Source of the DNA: Sipunculus nudus
Lineage: Eukaryota; Annelida; Sipuncula; Golfingiida; Sipunculidae
NCBI GenBank assembly: GCA_026874595.1
Contig: CM049306.1
Location: 26,651,519 to 26,715,518, forward strand
Reading direction: 5' to 3'
Length of the DNA stretch: 64,000 nt
Shown: piece by piece, positions 44,321 to 56,126 of the stretch
Numbering within the stretch: position 1 is the stretch's first letter
How the letters are laid out: each line of letters opens with the position of its first letter
Position numbers and translations under genes: made by a program
The notes under the pieces: model-generated
What the model was told of the DNA's origin: nothing
What the model saw: only the letters and a program-made list of their open reading frames with translations
The model's database searches: none

Positions 44321-47300
44321 CAGAATGTCACAGTTAAGCGTGTCGTGTAACCTCTTTTTCCCATATATGAACTTAAACTCGAAAAAAGCTTTTAAAGATA
44401 TCTGTGTTCAATTCTGCAAATGATTTATATTGGTTTATGTTATATTTAATATGTTTTATATTAAAAAATGATGTACATGCACCTGTCATGGTGGCAATTT
44501 TATACAAAATTCTGCCTAACAGTTCTTCTATAATATCTCCAAATGTTGTAAAATTTCATTGTAATTGGTGAATACTGAATGAAAACTCAGTATAAAAAGG
44601 TTTGATGGTTGAATTTTGTTCTGAATTTTTATTTTCGATGAAGTATCTTTGCATCATACCCATGGCGTCTCCCTTAAATAATTACCAGTTGTTCACACCT
44701 TCTGGAAAAATAATTGTGACATTTTTATCTTGGCAATGAATTGCTTTTTAATGAATCACAAATCTAAGAGAATCCATGTCATCCAAACATATGTGCCACA
44801 ATGCAAAGAAATAACTGTTTCATATACACGTAGAAATGAAAATGACTAGAATAATAAGTATTTTCATTCTAACAAGATATCCGTGCACTCCATTGTCATT
44901 ATATTCCCATTTTGTAAGATCATACTTTTTTCTAGGAAAAAGAGGATTGTCTCAAGAAGTGCTGAGACACATGAGCCACTGCCCCATCCCCTAAGTTAAA
45001 TGATGCATTTGAAATTGACAGTTAGCAGTCTAGCCACAGTTTCAGTGGACATGCCCTATATTTTGGATCTGTAAAATGTACATGAGTGAGACCTTGTACC
45101 AGTTTTATGCAAAAAGCAAATCAGGGCAACTTGAATAATAATGTATACAGTTGGAACATTTCCCTGTATTGGGTCCATTCATAGTATACACGTTCACACA
45201 TTATATATGTTTCTAAACTAAGGGTAGCATGGATTGGCTTGGATATGCTGAGGCTTTATAAGTTAAGCAAAACTGGAGATGACACCTGGAATTAAAAAAA
45301 TATAGGCGTATTAGTCATCCTCCAGTTTTCTTCTAATGATAGTATATTTTGCATTGGATCACAAATCCTTAAAAAGTGATGATTGTGTTGATTGATCTGA
45401 ATTTGCAAGGGTGTTTACCTTTTCTCCGTTTCATGACTGGTGCGACATCTACTTTTTCTTTTCTTTTTTATTTACTTGTATCTTTCCTTTGAAACTGACA
45501 AATAGCAGAGAATGACCAGGAGTAATAAATTATGATCAGCTCATGTTACATCTTGCTTTGAATCCTGAAATCATGTGCCTCCTCCATACAAATGTCCTCC
45601 AATTGTATTTTTAATATTATAGTTTTTTTTTCGTCAACTAGACACCGGTCAATTTTGAATAGAGATTCCTTTAACCATAGCATGGGTAAATTTCAAAGTT
45701 TATATACCTGCATGGTTTTTGTTGTTTGTTCAAATAAATTGTTGCATATTTTCTAGTAAAACATTAACAGTAGTGTTTGTATGACAATGTATGTTTGCAA
45801 AGAATAAACATTTTCTTGTTGAGAAGTACAAGTGGCTGATCGACTGATATGCTTTTATTCCTCGAATAACATTGAAATGTACAATCAATTGTACAAGACA
45901 GTGTCAGATTTCAAAAAGATAATATATGTATATACGAATACAGTCCGCTGCTATACACAACGAAAGAAATGATATCACACAATATTAAAAAGGAATTAAG
46001 ATAAAATGGAAAATAATAAAAACACTACATCTGCATATACGTGTATATATAGCTATTCCATGCAATTAAACCATGAGTATAATTTTTAAGCGAATATATG
46101 ATATGGTCATATGAATGAAAACCGTCAGGATACCACATGACATTACGATAAAAAAGGGGCTTCATCAAAAGAATAAATTATGGCCGATATACACAAGAAG
46201 ACCAGACAATCACCTGTGTATGCTATACATTTAAGACATATATGTACATGCTAATTTACCATCTGTAATTGAATACTGATACGCAATTTGCGAGATGTTA
46301 TACTCCCGTAAACTATTACTTTATACAGCAGTTTCGTATACTTTTCTGGCGTCTCAATATACTATACGGCAACTGTGTGAATTCTGAATGCACGATGCGA
46401 CTTATCGATTGACTTCATTTTGCTACACATTAAACCAGCCCTATACGAAAGTAAGACCAAAATAAATGAGGCATCAGAATTTTCAGAGTTTATATTATGT
46501 TGCAGAGGAACACGCTTGTGTGTACACTAAGTTATCAATAATTAAATCCCAGATGCATGGGATCACTTTCTGTTTTTGTTTTATCACATTATATTGTATT
46601 AGCACATGATTGATCGCGGTATAAGAAAAACTCGCATACTACCGACAGTGACATGCAGTACGTCACTCAAAACAACTTTAGGACGAAAGCAATTTAATCA
46701 TAAAAGAACATATATTATATGATGCAGTGATATCCCTTGCATGTAACCAGAGTATAGATGAGTCAAAAATACTTCTTGCAACATAAAAGTTTCATTGTTT
46801 TAATTTGTTCTTTGGTAAGATAGGTCGCTTTATGCATTTTCCGTTAATATGCGGCATATAAACTTTAAGTCGTCTTATTTAGATTTATTATTTAGTGAAT
46901 TCGTCATCTCACACACGTGATTTATTTTTGTAAGACTCCATAAATATGATTACATTTTTATGTTACCTCTATTTTGAATTTTTCGTCGTCGGACGGATAT
47001 GTTGGACAGGAATTTCCTTGAGTACAAACCAGTCTGTATCGCACATGACATCTTTTTGTTTACCTGTCTCTGTATATTGAAGTTGTGAGCTGATGTTGGG
47101 CCGTTGTGTCACATAGAATGCTTATCAGCTAGTTCCAAAAAAACACGTCATAGTATATTGTATCAGTGACTAACACTTTAATTTAATGTAACAACATGAA
47201 TGGTCGATGTTATTTACTGACAGTTTATAGTGAATAGTCCGAGTACTTCAGTAGGATTACAAGTACAGTGGCAATTTAGTTCTTGGGCTTTATTTAGAAG

Positions 47301-47636
47301 GTTTTAAAATTTTGTCAGAGGAAGCTGTACTATATATACCAGTGAAAACAATTTTTTGACATTATACATACGTCATTCCATCTGGAGTATTATATGTTTA
47401 ATATTCTATATATATATTTTCTATAAAATGAATAACTATACGTATACATATATATACAATATACAATTAAAACATATATGTATTTGATACATGATTTTAA
47501 AGTTTATAAAATATATGTTCTACATATAGAATACCTATATAATAATATGTATTGTATACATTTATTATATTTTAAATGTTTCAGTTTAAAATTTATAATA
47601 TTTACCCAAAATATATTAATTCTCAATTTATGTATC

Positions 47637-47640
<4 letters not shown>
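44321..47640. other. Long AT-rich region, no gene recognised
   Basis: No open frame above about 60 codons with protein character on either strand, no tRNA- or rRNA-like block, and no landmark of the window's repeat families. Near 45804 there is AATAAA on the plus strand and near 45855 AATAAA on the minus strand, about 50 bp apart and convergent, which could mark two 3' ends; this is weak evidence in AT-rich DNA. Confidence 0.4.

Positions 47641-47641
<1 letters not shown>

Positions 47642-47690
<49 letters not shown>
47642..47690. repeat. (TA)n microsatellite
   Basis: About 24 TA units. Open frames on both strands through it are artefacts. Confidence 0.96.
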
Positions 47691-47694
<4 letters not shown>

Positions 47695-47839
47695 ACATTA
47701 TAAATGTACTTAATATAAATATTATTTTATGAAATATATAAATCAATATGTATAATCAAAGGAAATATATTTCTTTATTTTAATTTGTCATCATCCCCAT
47801 ATGGCATATAATATACCACTTAATATATTTTAGACATGG

Positions 47840-47842
<3 letters not shown>

Positions 47843-47912
<70 letters not shown>
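47843..47912. repeat. Compound (TA)n(GA)n microsatellite
   Basis: (TA) from 47843 to 47884 runs directly into (GA) from 47885 to 47912 and then into the palindromic element at 47913. Confidence 0.95.
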
Positions 47913-47915
<3 letters not shown>

Positions 47916-48047
47916 CATGAATACTCAGAAAAATCGGTACACTGCCGGTTGGAATCAAACCCATAATTGCAGACGACCGGCAATCGGAAGATCATTTGTT
48001 CGATTCCCAATCATCGGCAGTGAATCGATTTTCTGTGTATTCATGTT
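47913..48047. repeat. Imperfect palindromic element with box B-like arms
   Basis: ATGCATGAATACTCAGAAAA...CACTGCCGG...GGAATCAAAC (47913-47962) is the imperfect reverse complement, about 80%, of GTTCGATTCCC...CGGCAGTG...TCGATTTTCTGTGTATTCATG (47998-48046). The arm contains GTTCGATTCCC, which looks like a Pol III box B. It may be a short foldback/MITE or two inverted SINE fragments. Confidence 0.6.
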
Positions 48048-48238
48048 CCATTTCTCTATACCGTGAACCAGCATGGCCATTCTTACAATATATGTATATA
48101 TGATAAGATAAATAAAACATAAAATATATTATTTATAATTGTGCAATATCTCTCATTCATCTTGTTAATATAATTTTTCTATTTATAATTAATAACTAAT
48201 TTAATAAATAACTATTAACTATAATAAACTATTGTAAC

Positions 48239-48281
<43 letters not shown>

Positions 48282-48285
48282 ATAA
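48239..48285. repeat. AT-rich microsatellite
   Basis: Alternating AT/TA with small phase breaks. Confidence 0.9.
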
Positions 48286-48529
48286 TAGTTAAGTATATAT
48301 CTGATTTGACAAGATATGAGTAAGTAAAAAATTTAAACTTGTATATGGTTAGACGCTATGATTCTCTTTGTCGATCAGGTATTAGCAAATAATTATTTTA
48401 TTTGCTGAATTATTTTTCAGGTTAATTATCATTTATAAATAATCTACAGTAATGTGAACACTATGAACACTGTATATACTACGAAAAACACACAAGTGAC
48501 TGTGTGAAAAGAGAAATGTTAAATCCTTT

Positions 48530-48946
48530 GCTGTATATTGGTGTACCTTCAGACCCTGACATTTAGGGCAGGAAAGGACATTGTAATTGCAGGAAGGGCT
48601 GCGTACAAACATTTAACTCAAGGTATATTGTTAATTTCTGTGGGGACGGGTTACAGTGTGTTGGAAGGCTCCCTGATGTATATGGCGACAGGTCGTGACC
48701 CGGCCTAGTTGATTATGCTAACGTCCGGCCCTCAACTGTCGGCATAAGACTCCACCTCGGCCACAAACGTGAGTGCTCGGTCATTTGAATAATTTATTGT
48801 AACGTCAAAGTCCGTGAAAACACTTGTGTGTCCCACATTACTGCTGTCAGTTGTTCCTGATAACACAGTCACCGGGGTGCGCCCTTTATGATTGATTTGG
48901 TCTTGGCCTTTTCAGCCGTATGAACTAATTTGTATGTCAGCTGTTA
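48530..48946 (+). repeat. Left arm of a ~420-bp inverted repeat
   Basis: Reverse complement aligns along its length, with indels, to 50543-50969. Matching landmarks include GCTGTATATTGG/ATATACAGC at the outer end, GTTGATTATGC...GGCCCTCAACT in the middle, and TTGGTC...CTTTTCAGCCGTATG and CAGCTGTT at the inner end. The arm is GC-richer than its surroundings. No coding frame. Confidence 0.75.
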
Positions 48947-49257
48947 CATCGTACTTGTTTCTGTAGTATTGATATTGATTGAATATTTCGGGATTTTCTT
49001 CGCATATTAAATATTATTGTTTTCTGTATTTAATTTTATTTCCGCAGTAGGATGACTTTTATAGTATAATTTTAAATTATCCGATTAAGTAACTACTTTT
49101 GGATTTTATTATGGTTATTATTGTTTATTTCTATTTGTTTACATGTTCCGTTATATTATCAGCTCCATCTCGTCAAAATCACTATATCAAATTATTGAGC
49201 GGGAACTGTCAGTTTCTTCATCTTCAATTTGTTGTGCTGTGGGTTAATTCAGGGCAT

Positions 49258-49420
49258 GAAGACTTTTAAGACTTGAAATTATGGATTTGAAGTCAACGGC
49301 TTTCCTGTGTAATCAATGAGTGCACACCTTACATGGTTTAAACAAACATAAAAATACCCACCCAAATATACATATTTGCCAATGACGTCACACCCATAAT
49401 TTCAAGTCTTAAAAGTCTTC
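49258..49420. mobile_element. 163-bp MITE-like sequence with perfect 27-bp inverted ends
   Basis: GAAGACTTTTAAGACTTGAA... (49258-49284) is the exact reverse complement of ...TTCAAGTCTTAAAAGTCTTC (49394-49420). The 109-bp interior is AT-rich and non-coding. No convincing target-site duplication is seen at the flanks. Confidence 0.75.
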
Positions 49421-49599
49421 TAGAATTACCATTTGGGCGTTCCTTTTGAATTATTCTGATTTAAGAAGTATTTCCTGCCAAGGGGAGGATCCAGATGTTT
49501 TGAAAGGTGTGGGGATCCGAAATATGTCAAAGGATACAACACGAACATATATACCCTGGAATCAGTTTCATTACCGAAATCCTCCGTATAGGTGTGCGC

Positions 49600-49730
49600 C
49601 TGTGCGGGACGGACTACCCCCTGATGGTCCAGTCCATCACATAAGCGGTCAGGTCCTGGTCCGGTCCAGCTGTATAGGCGGTCTGGTTCAGTTGGTGGAC
49701 CGGTCCAAGTGGTCCTGTCCATTTATTAAA
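49600..49730 (-). repeat. GGACCGG/CCGGTCC-rich stretch
   Basis: On the minus strand GGACCACTTGGACCGGTCC, TGGACCGGACCAGGACC and GATGGACTGGACC follow each other, a degenerate short repeat around GGACC. The minus-strand open frame through it (49426-49722) is Gly/Pro/Asp-rich because of the repeat and is not called coding. Confidence 0.5.
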
Positions 49731-49799
49731 ATATCATTAAAAATATTTAAAATTGTATTTTTTATTTTGCTTTCATTCTACTTATTTTTATTTTTTTTT

Positions 49800-49801
<2 letters not shown>

Positions 49802-49842
<41 letters not shown>
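49802..49842. repeat. (TA)n microsatellite
   Basis: About 20 TA units. Confidence 0.95.
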
Positions 49843-49845
<3 letters not shown>

Positions 49846-49933
49846 GTGTATTTTCAAATGTTTAACAAAACCATAAATCACATAAACAGCACACCATGCA
49901 ATAAATTTAATATCATATACGAAAAAAGAAAAC

Positions 49934-50410
49934 CTGTCCGCCATATTGGTTTTGGACGGGTCTGTACTTCAGTAGGCCTAGAGGCCTAATTTAGGCACCA
50001 ATCAACCATGTTAATTTGAGAAAGATATAACACATTCTCTTTGAGATCGCCCTAATGCGCGTGAAAAAAAAAATCACTGATTTAGCCCTGGCGGCAATAT
50101 TTGTTTCCTGATGGGTCAGTAATGCGACAGGGATAGTACTGTCATAAAGGCATCAATCATCTCTGTGACTCTGAGAAAGATCAGATGCATTCTATTTGAG
50201 ATAATGTGCATTATAAATCACCGATTGGCACCGGCGGCCATATTGAATTTCCAGTGGGTCTGTAATTCGATAGGCCTGGAGTCCTCTTCGGCACCGTTGA
50301 TCCCTATTATTTTTGAGAAAGATCGTTGAGATCTACTCGTTGAGTTATCCCGCCCAAACGGAAAAGAAGGAAATACTGACATAAGAACCATGTGATCACT
50401 ATACATAGGC
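49934..50410 (+). repeat. ~150-bp tandem repeat, three diverged units
   Basis: Each unit starts with (C)GGC(G)GCCATATTG near 49937, 50088 and 50233, continues with GGGTC(T/A)GTAAT.CGATAGGCCT and GGCACC..T(T/C)AATC, and has GAGAAAGAT about 90 bp in. GGCGGCCATATTG repeats are widespread in mollusc genomes. Non-coding. Confidence 0.65.
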
Positions 50411-50542
50411 CACCGATTTTTCAAGCAAGACCCTCATATATATAAAAGTTATTATATAAAGGTTATTAATTCATAAATAGATGCTAAACCAAAATGGCTG
50501 CACTTGTGACTTTAATGGCCGTATATATGCATGGTTTGATGG

Positions 50543-50969
50543 AACAGCTGACATACCATTAAGTACATACGGCTGAAAAGGTCTAGACCAAATCACTGAT
50601 AAAGGGCGCAACAGGCGACTGTTTTTTTTCCAGAAACAACTAAAAGCAATTATACAGGAAACACAAGTGTTTGCACGGACTATTACGATATAAAAAGTTA
50701 TTTAAATGAAAAAGAAGGTACGTTTATGGCCCAGGTGGAAGCTTGGGACTTAACGAGAGTTGAGGGCCTGATGGATATTTGTTATGGATTCATACTTCAA
50801 CTAGGCCAGGTCCCGCCATGTAGCAGGTTTAATCAGGAATGAATCCATCACACTGTACCTTGGTTTTAATGACTGTAGGCAGCCCTATACAGTAACACCT
50901 TCCTAACACACTTCTTGTGTCACTTCCTCTCCTAAAAATCAGGGTATGAAGGTCCTCTGATATACAGCA
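50543..50969 (-). repeat. Right arm of the ~420-bp inverted repeat
   Basis: Inverse partner of 48530-48946. Shared sequence includes AACAGCTGACATAC, CATACGGCTGAAAAGG, AGACCAAATCA, ACACAAGTGTTT.CACGGAC, AACTAGGCC.GGTC and AGGGT.TGAAGGT. Identity is reduced by many substitutions and small indels, so the duplication or insertion is old. Confidence 0.75.
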
Positions 50970-51060
50970 ACGAAAGTGAAAATTCTATAAAAATCCACAT
51001 TAATTAAATATCTGGACAGGATTCACGATTACTGTTTTAACACTTGTGTTCAAATAATTT

Positions 51061-53140
51061 ACTAATGTTTAAGCATATATATAAGAAAATATGGTTTTAT
51101 GTACGGTCTGTGAACGTAAAATCAAACGTTCGTTGTCGTAGTTTTTATTACGTGTTTGCAACGGTCATCAAGTCGTTGTAGTAATGAAAGGAAAACGTCT
51201 GATAAACGTTCGCTATTAGTATAATGCTAACGTGTAAGCAACATTTCTGTTAAAACGTTCTGTGCACGCAAAAATGTATGGTTTTGTGTACGGACTTTGA
51301 ACATAAAATCAAACGTTCGTTGTCGTTGTTTTCAGTACGTGTTTGCAACGGTCATCAAGTCGTGGTAGTTATGTTAGGAATACATCTCATAAACGTTTGC
51401 TCCTAGTACAATGCTAACGTGTAAGCAACATTTCTGTTAAAACGTTCTGTGCACGCAAAAATGTATGGTTTTATGTACGGTCTGTGAACGTAAAATCAAA
51501 CGTTCGTTGTCGTAGTTTTTATTACGTGTTTGCAACGGTCATCAAGTCGTTGTAGTAATGAAAGGAAAACGTCTGATAAACGTTCGCTATTAGTATAATG
51601 CTAACGTGTAAGCAACATTTCTGTTAAAACGTTCTGTGCACGCAAAAATGTATGGTTTTGTGTACGGACTTTGAACATAAAATCAAACGTTCGTTGTCGT
51701 TGTTTTCAGTACGTGTTTGCAACGGTCATCAAGTCGTTGTAATTATGTTAAGAATACGCCTTATAAACGTTTGCTATTAGTATAATGATAACGTGTAAGC
51801 AACTATCTGTTAAAACGTTCTGTGCACGCAAAAATGTATGGTTTTATGTACGGACTGTGAACGTAAAATCAAACGTTCGTTGTCGTTGTTTTAATTACGT
51901 GTTTGCAACGGTCATCAAGTCGTTGTAGTAATGTTAGGAAAACGTCTCATAAACGTTTGCTATTAGTATAATGCTAACGTGTAAGCAACATTTCTGTTAA
52001 AACGTTCTGTGCACGCAAAAATGTATGGTTTTGTGTACGGACTTTGAACATAAAATCAAACGTTTGTTGTCGTTGTTTTCATTACGTGTTTGCGACGGTC
52101 ATCCAGTCGTTGTATTTATGTTAAGAATACGCCTCATAAACGTTTGCTATTAGTATAATGCTAACGTGTAAGCAACATTTCCGTTAAAACGTTTTGTGCA
52201 CGCAAAAATGTATGGTTTTATTTACGGACTGTGGACGTAAAATCAAACGTTCGTTGTCATTGCATGTTTTAAATACGTGTTTGCGACGTTCATTAAGTCG
52301 TTGTAGTAGTGTTAAGAATACGTCTAATAAACGTTTGCTATTAGTATAATGCTAACGTGTAAACAACATTTCTGTTAAAACGTTCTGTGCACGCAAAAAT
52401 GTATGGTTTTGTGTACGGACTTTGAACATAAAATAAAACGTTTGTTGTCGTTGTTTTTATTACGTTTTTGCAACGTTTCATCAAGTCGTTGTAGTTACGT
52501 TAAGAATACGTGTCAAAAACGTTTGGTCTTAGTATAATGCTAACGTGTAGGAAACATTTCCGTTAAAACGTTCTGTGCACGCAAAAATGTATGGTTTTAT
52601 GTACGGACTTTGAACGCGAAGCCAAACGTTCTTTGTTGCGTTTTTATAACGTGTCCGCAATGTTTCATATAATCGTTGCAGTAATGTTGGGAATACGTCT
52701 AACCGACGTTTGTTCTTAGGTATAATGATAACATGTTAGAAACGTTTCTGTTAGAACGTTCTTAGCACATACTTATGTATGGTTTTATGTACGGACTTTG
52801 ATCGTAAACCCTATCGTTCTTCATAGTTTTTATTACTTGTATGAAAAGTTTCACTTTATCTTTGTAGATACGCTGGGAATGTCTCATACATATTTGCTCT
52901 TAGTTTAATAAAGTGTTAGCAACATTTTTGTTGGTCACATCTTTGGTCACATAAATGTGGTTTTATCTACGGAATATTTAACGTAAGATAACACCTTCTT
53001 TGTCGACGATTTTCTCATGAATCTACAACGTTTCACAATGTTGTTGCAGTTACGTTGGGAATACATCCCATCAATGTTTGCTCCTAAGTATAATGATAAC
53101 ATATTAACGATATTCTTAAAACATAAAAAAATGTATTGCT
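51061..53140 (+). repeat. 187-bp satellite array, about 11 monomers, ACGT-rich
   Basis: The landmark ATGTATGGTTTT (or variant) starts near 51087 and then at 51274, 51461, 51648, 51834, 52021, 52208, 52399, 52587, 52775, 52955 and 53131: periods 187, 187, 187, 186, 187, 187, 191, 188, 188, 180, 176. A typical monomer has seven ACGT tetramers, several within AACGTT. Monomers alternate between two types (TTATGTACGG...GTGAACG and TTGTGTACGGACTTTGAACA) for the first eight units, giving a 374-bp higher-order unit. Monomers 1 and 3 are almost identical. The last three decay toward the right flank. No coding frame. Confidence 0.93.
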
Positions 53141-54095
53141 AAGGTACAAAAATACCGGAAAAGGGGAAAGTGGTCAATGCCTGTATACTCGATATATCCT
53201 AATATTTGTTCACTCGGAGTAAGTCCATTGAAAAATTGTTCATATCAAGTTAACATTAATTCTGTTAAACAGTTTCGAGTATTTTAACCAATATCTTGAT
53301 GATTCAACAAGTTATCAGCATGTTGACAATTCTTATGATCTGTCACCGACCGTGTGAACCGGCATGATTAATCCACATACATTAATACATTTTAAAAGAT
53401 AGTACATTGTACTTTATTTATACAGCACAGAGTAGGCTTTCATATAACTGGCAATACTTCAGCTTCTGATTAGACCGCAGGTGTATTTTCCATTTCAGTC
53501 TGTGGAAGACATTTTCAATGAAGTGTAAAAATTGATGAGTGCATGTGCATAGCTTTAATCATAAATCTGACCATGACAGTGGTTTCCAGTCATATCTATA
53601 TTGTTTTCCGGCAAAAATAGGAGATCATCCATTTGTCAAATCCATTTACCATCAGAAAGGTACCAACCAAACGTTCTCTTCATGTATTCAACAAAATACT
53701 AAAAGACATTAAAATTATTTATTTATTTTACAACAGAGTCAGAGTACTTGTAGTACTCTCAGAGTTCAAGTATTTCTGTGTGATACCACTCTTGATCCCT
53801 CTCAGCCTTTCTTCTTTCAGGTTTTACACGGCCTATAAAAGAAAAGTAAGTTAATTGTAATATATATATATATATTCAATTACTTTAAATCGACTTCATC
53901 CATTTTGTATTCAGTAAATTCATAGGAGCATTGTTAAAGTTGCTCGTACTCTTCAAGTATTGGGAACAATCCAAATCCTATTTTTATATATATCTATTAA
54001 TGTATATTTATAGTCCAATACTTATTTAATGGCAGGAAAACATAGCATTCCTGCAAACAGTCTTACAGGACCCCCTTCCCTTCATTCATGCATAA
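53141..54095. other. Spacer, nothing recognised
   Basis: AT-rich with a short (TA)n at 53859-53875. The 73-codon frame at 53633-53854 has no domain character. Confidence 0.4.
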
Positions 54096-54332
54096 CAACA
54101 TACAGCGAACAACTATAGGTGTTTCTACACTGAAAGAAGTCACCCAGGCATCATTCCAGCTGACTATATTGGTACTGGCTACAATATTTTTCGTACTGGT
54201 TGTCTTGAGGAACTCTACAAATTCTGTAAAATAAGCCAAAAAGGCAATAGTGACCTAATCACCCATGTGGTGTTCCAATTATTACAATTAGTGCCCTGCA
54301 ATACATCCAAATTCCACAGGTTGAGTGAATAA
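54096..54332 (+). pseudogene. Unrecognised 78-codon protein fragment without ATG
   Basis: A frame open from after a TAA (54093) to TAA (54330) has balanced, protein-like composition and no ATG. It reads NNYRCFYTERSHPGIIPADY, then IGTGYNIFRTGCLEELYKFC, and ends VVFQLLQLVPCNTSKFHRLS. Four Cys and several aromatic residues are spread along it. It does not match a domain recognised here. It could be the last exon of a host gene (AATAAA overlaps the stop at 54328-54333) or a C-terminal piece of a transposon protein, possibly of the same group as the OTU-like relic at 3864. No clear acceptor sequence precedes it. Codon use is unlike the surrounding repeats. Confidence 0.5.
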
Positions 54333-54855
54333 AAATTTGTAACAGAAATTTAAACGCATGGATCTCAACTTGTAATTAATGGATTAGAAATTTCAACAAA
54401 TGAGTTAATACTATTCTGTCCAAAAATGTGAAATGGGCAAAATGATAATTTAAAAAAAAATTAATATGGTCAATCTCTACCCAGGTCTGAAAAACAGAAT
54501 GTCCGAGGTTAAAACCCATTGATTAACCATAACTATTTTTCTGTGAGATTTATGTATATTTATGTATTAATGTGTGTCTGCCTCATGATTGTGAATTATT
54601 ACTATTAAAATGGTTTTGTTCAGTGTTAAGGGTGCCCAATCACCTATAAAGCTTGTTGAATTAACATGAAAAAATAGCTTCTCCCTTTAAAATAAATGTG
54701 TTACATGTTCCCCCTGCCCTGAAACCATTTGCCTAAAAACAGTGGACTGGGCGCGATCAAAGGTGTCAACAAAATCATAGTGCGTTGAACTCTGTGCATC
54801 GCTGAGCCACGGCTTTCTCAGGAGAACTTTTGAGAAACCCTCAGAATGTCAAGTA
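54333..54855. other. Spacer, nothing recognised
   Basis: AT-rich; no frame or family landmark until the core unit begins near 54860. Confidence 0.4.
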
Positions 54856-54859
54856 AGAA

Positions 54860-55530
54860 GATTCTATGTCCAATGGTTATGAATTGTGCCCTGCTTTGGT
54901 ATCAAATTTTCAATTAATCTTGGGTGAGCTTATAAACCCCATAGCAAGGAGAATATATGTAACTGAGACCTAATTTCTGATTGGCAAGGAGAGTTTTTCA
55001 TCAACCTCCCTGGATGTCAAGTAAGAAGATTCTAGGACCAACGGTTATGATTTGTGCCCTGTTAACGGATGACCACATATTTAAAGGTGTCAAAATTGAG
55101 AAAAATATGTGTTAAAATTAGAAAAAAATAGTGGCACCACCAGTCTGCAGGAACTGATGAAACACTCCATGTTCAATATGCATGCAAAGAATCATGGTGA
55201 TCAATGCATTAGTTGTTCAGATACTGGTGCTTTTGTATCAAATTTTTAATATTCTGGGGGTACTTCTGACCTGGGCATAGCTCATAGGATATGGACAACA
55301 GTGACCTAGTTTCAGGTTTCCAAGGAGACTTTTCATGGACTTCCCAGGATGTCGAGTAAAAGTAGTTACCATTTGTGCCCTGTTGACAGATGACTGCATC
55401 TTTAAATAAACCGCTGAAACACTCCATGATGAAGATGCATGCACATAATCCTGGTGATCAATGCATTAGTTGTTCAGATACTGGAGCTTTTGTATGGTAT
55501 TTTTTTATTATTCTGGGGGGGGGGGGGGTT
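54860..55530 (-). repeat. Core-unit array (~340 bp), minus strand, two to three units
   Basis: Minus-strand phrases of the core unit lie near 54880, 55055 and 55370 (GATTTGTGCCCTGTTAACGG on the plus strand at 55050). The second is followed by a TCTGCAGG unit end. A G-run of 13 at 55516-55528 occupies the variable homopolymer site. Units are more diverged than at 62-63 kb. Confidence 0.7.
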
Positions 55531-56126
55531 ATTATTATTCCTCATGACCTCAGATTCAATAAAGTTCTTACATAAGTAAGTAAAGTATAAAATCCAAATG
55601 TCAACCCAAACTGGAGTTACCATCTAGAAACAAATTTGTGGAAGGACAAACATGGTGATTACTGTAGGGCAGCCAGATGAAACCAAAGTTAGTGTAATTA
55701 TTGACCTGATCGTGTCAATAATTTTTTTTATTTTCAAAATAATAGAAATGAATTAAAACCATAAAAAAATACAGATGGCAACACCTGTCCTCAGTAGAGG
55801 AAGAAACAGTCAAGATAAACATCTCTCAGCTGAGTTTTGGAAAATTATTTCTTTGGGTTTTTTTTTATATATATTAGCATTTGTAAAGCTAAGGGGAAAA
55901 AGGCCCTGCCAAGATGAAACCTTATAAATTATAGAATATGGACATGAGCCAAGTATAATAATAAAGATTAATTTATCAACTGAGATAAAATGCTGTAAAA
56001 ATTTGGTATAAATTGCATATGCACTGTTAAATAAATGAAAACTTGAGGCTTGAAACCATATAGTGATGCAACAAGGAATAAATAGGCTTAAGTGTTATAT
56101 GAAAGGATACAGTTCATAGACAAACA
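55531..56126. repeat. Diverged repeat DNA
   Basis: CTCAGCTGAGTTTTGGAAAATT (55826) recurs at 56151-56175, so 55820-56125 and 56150-56520 are diverged copies of one minus-strand repeat (shared AAGGATACA(G/T)TTCATA near 56105 and 56492). No coding sequence. Confidence 0.5.

Noticed and set aside
47478-48010. Several open frames rich in Tyr-Ile and Ser-Leu
   Set aside because: They are translations of (TA)n and (GA)n microsatellites.
48000-48014. Possible tRNA gene (GTTCGATTCCC)
   Set aside because: Only a box B-like sequence is present; no box A at the right distance and no cloverleaf pairing could be drawn.
49426-49865. Open frames on both strands over the GGACC-rich stretch (98 and 139 codons)
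   Set aside because: Both depend on the short GGACC repeat and on the (TA)n run, which code for low-complexity peptide in either direction.
51061-53140. CRISPR-like array of regular repeats
   Set aside because: Units are contiguous 187-bp monomers without unique spacers and the context is eukaryotic; it is a satellite.
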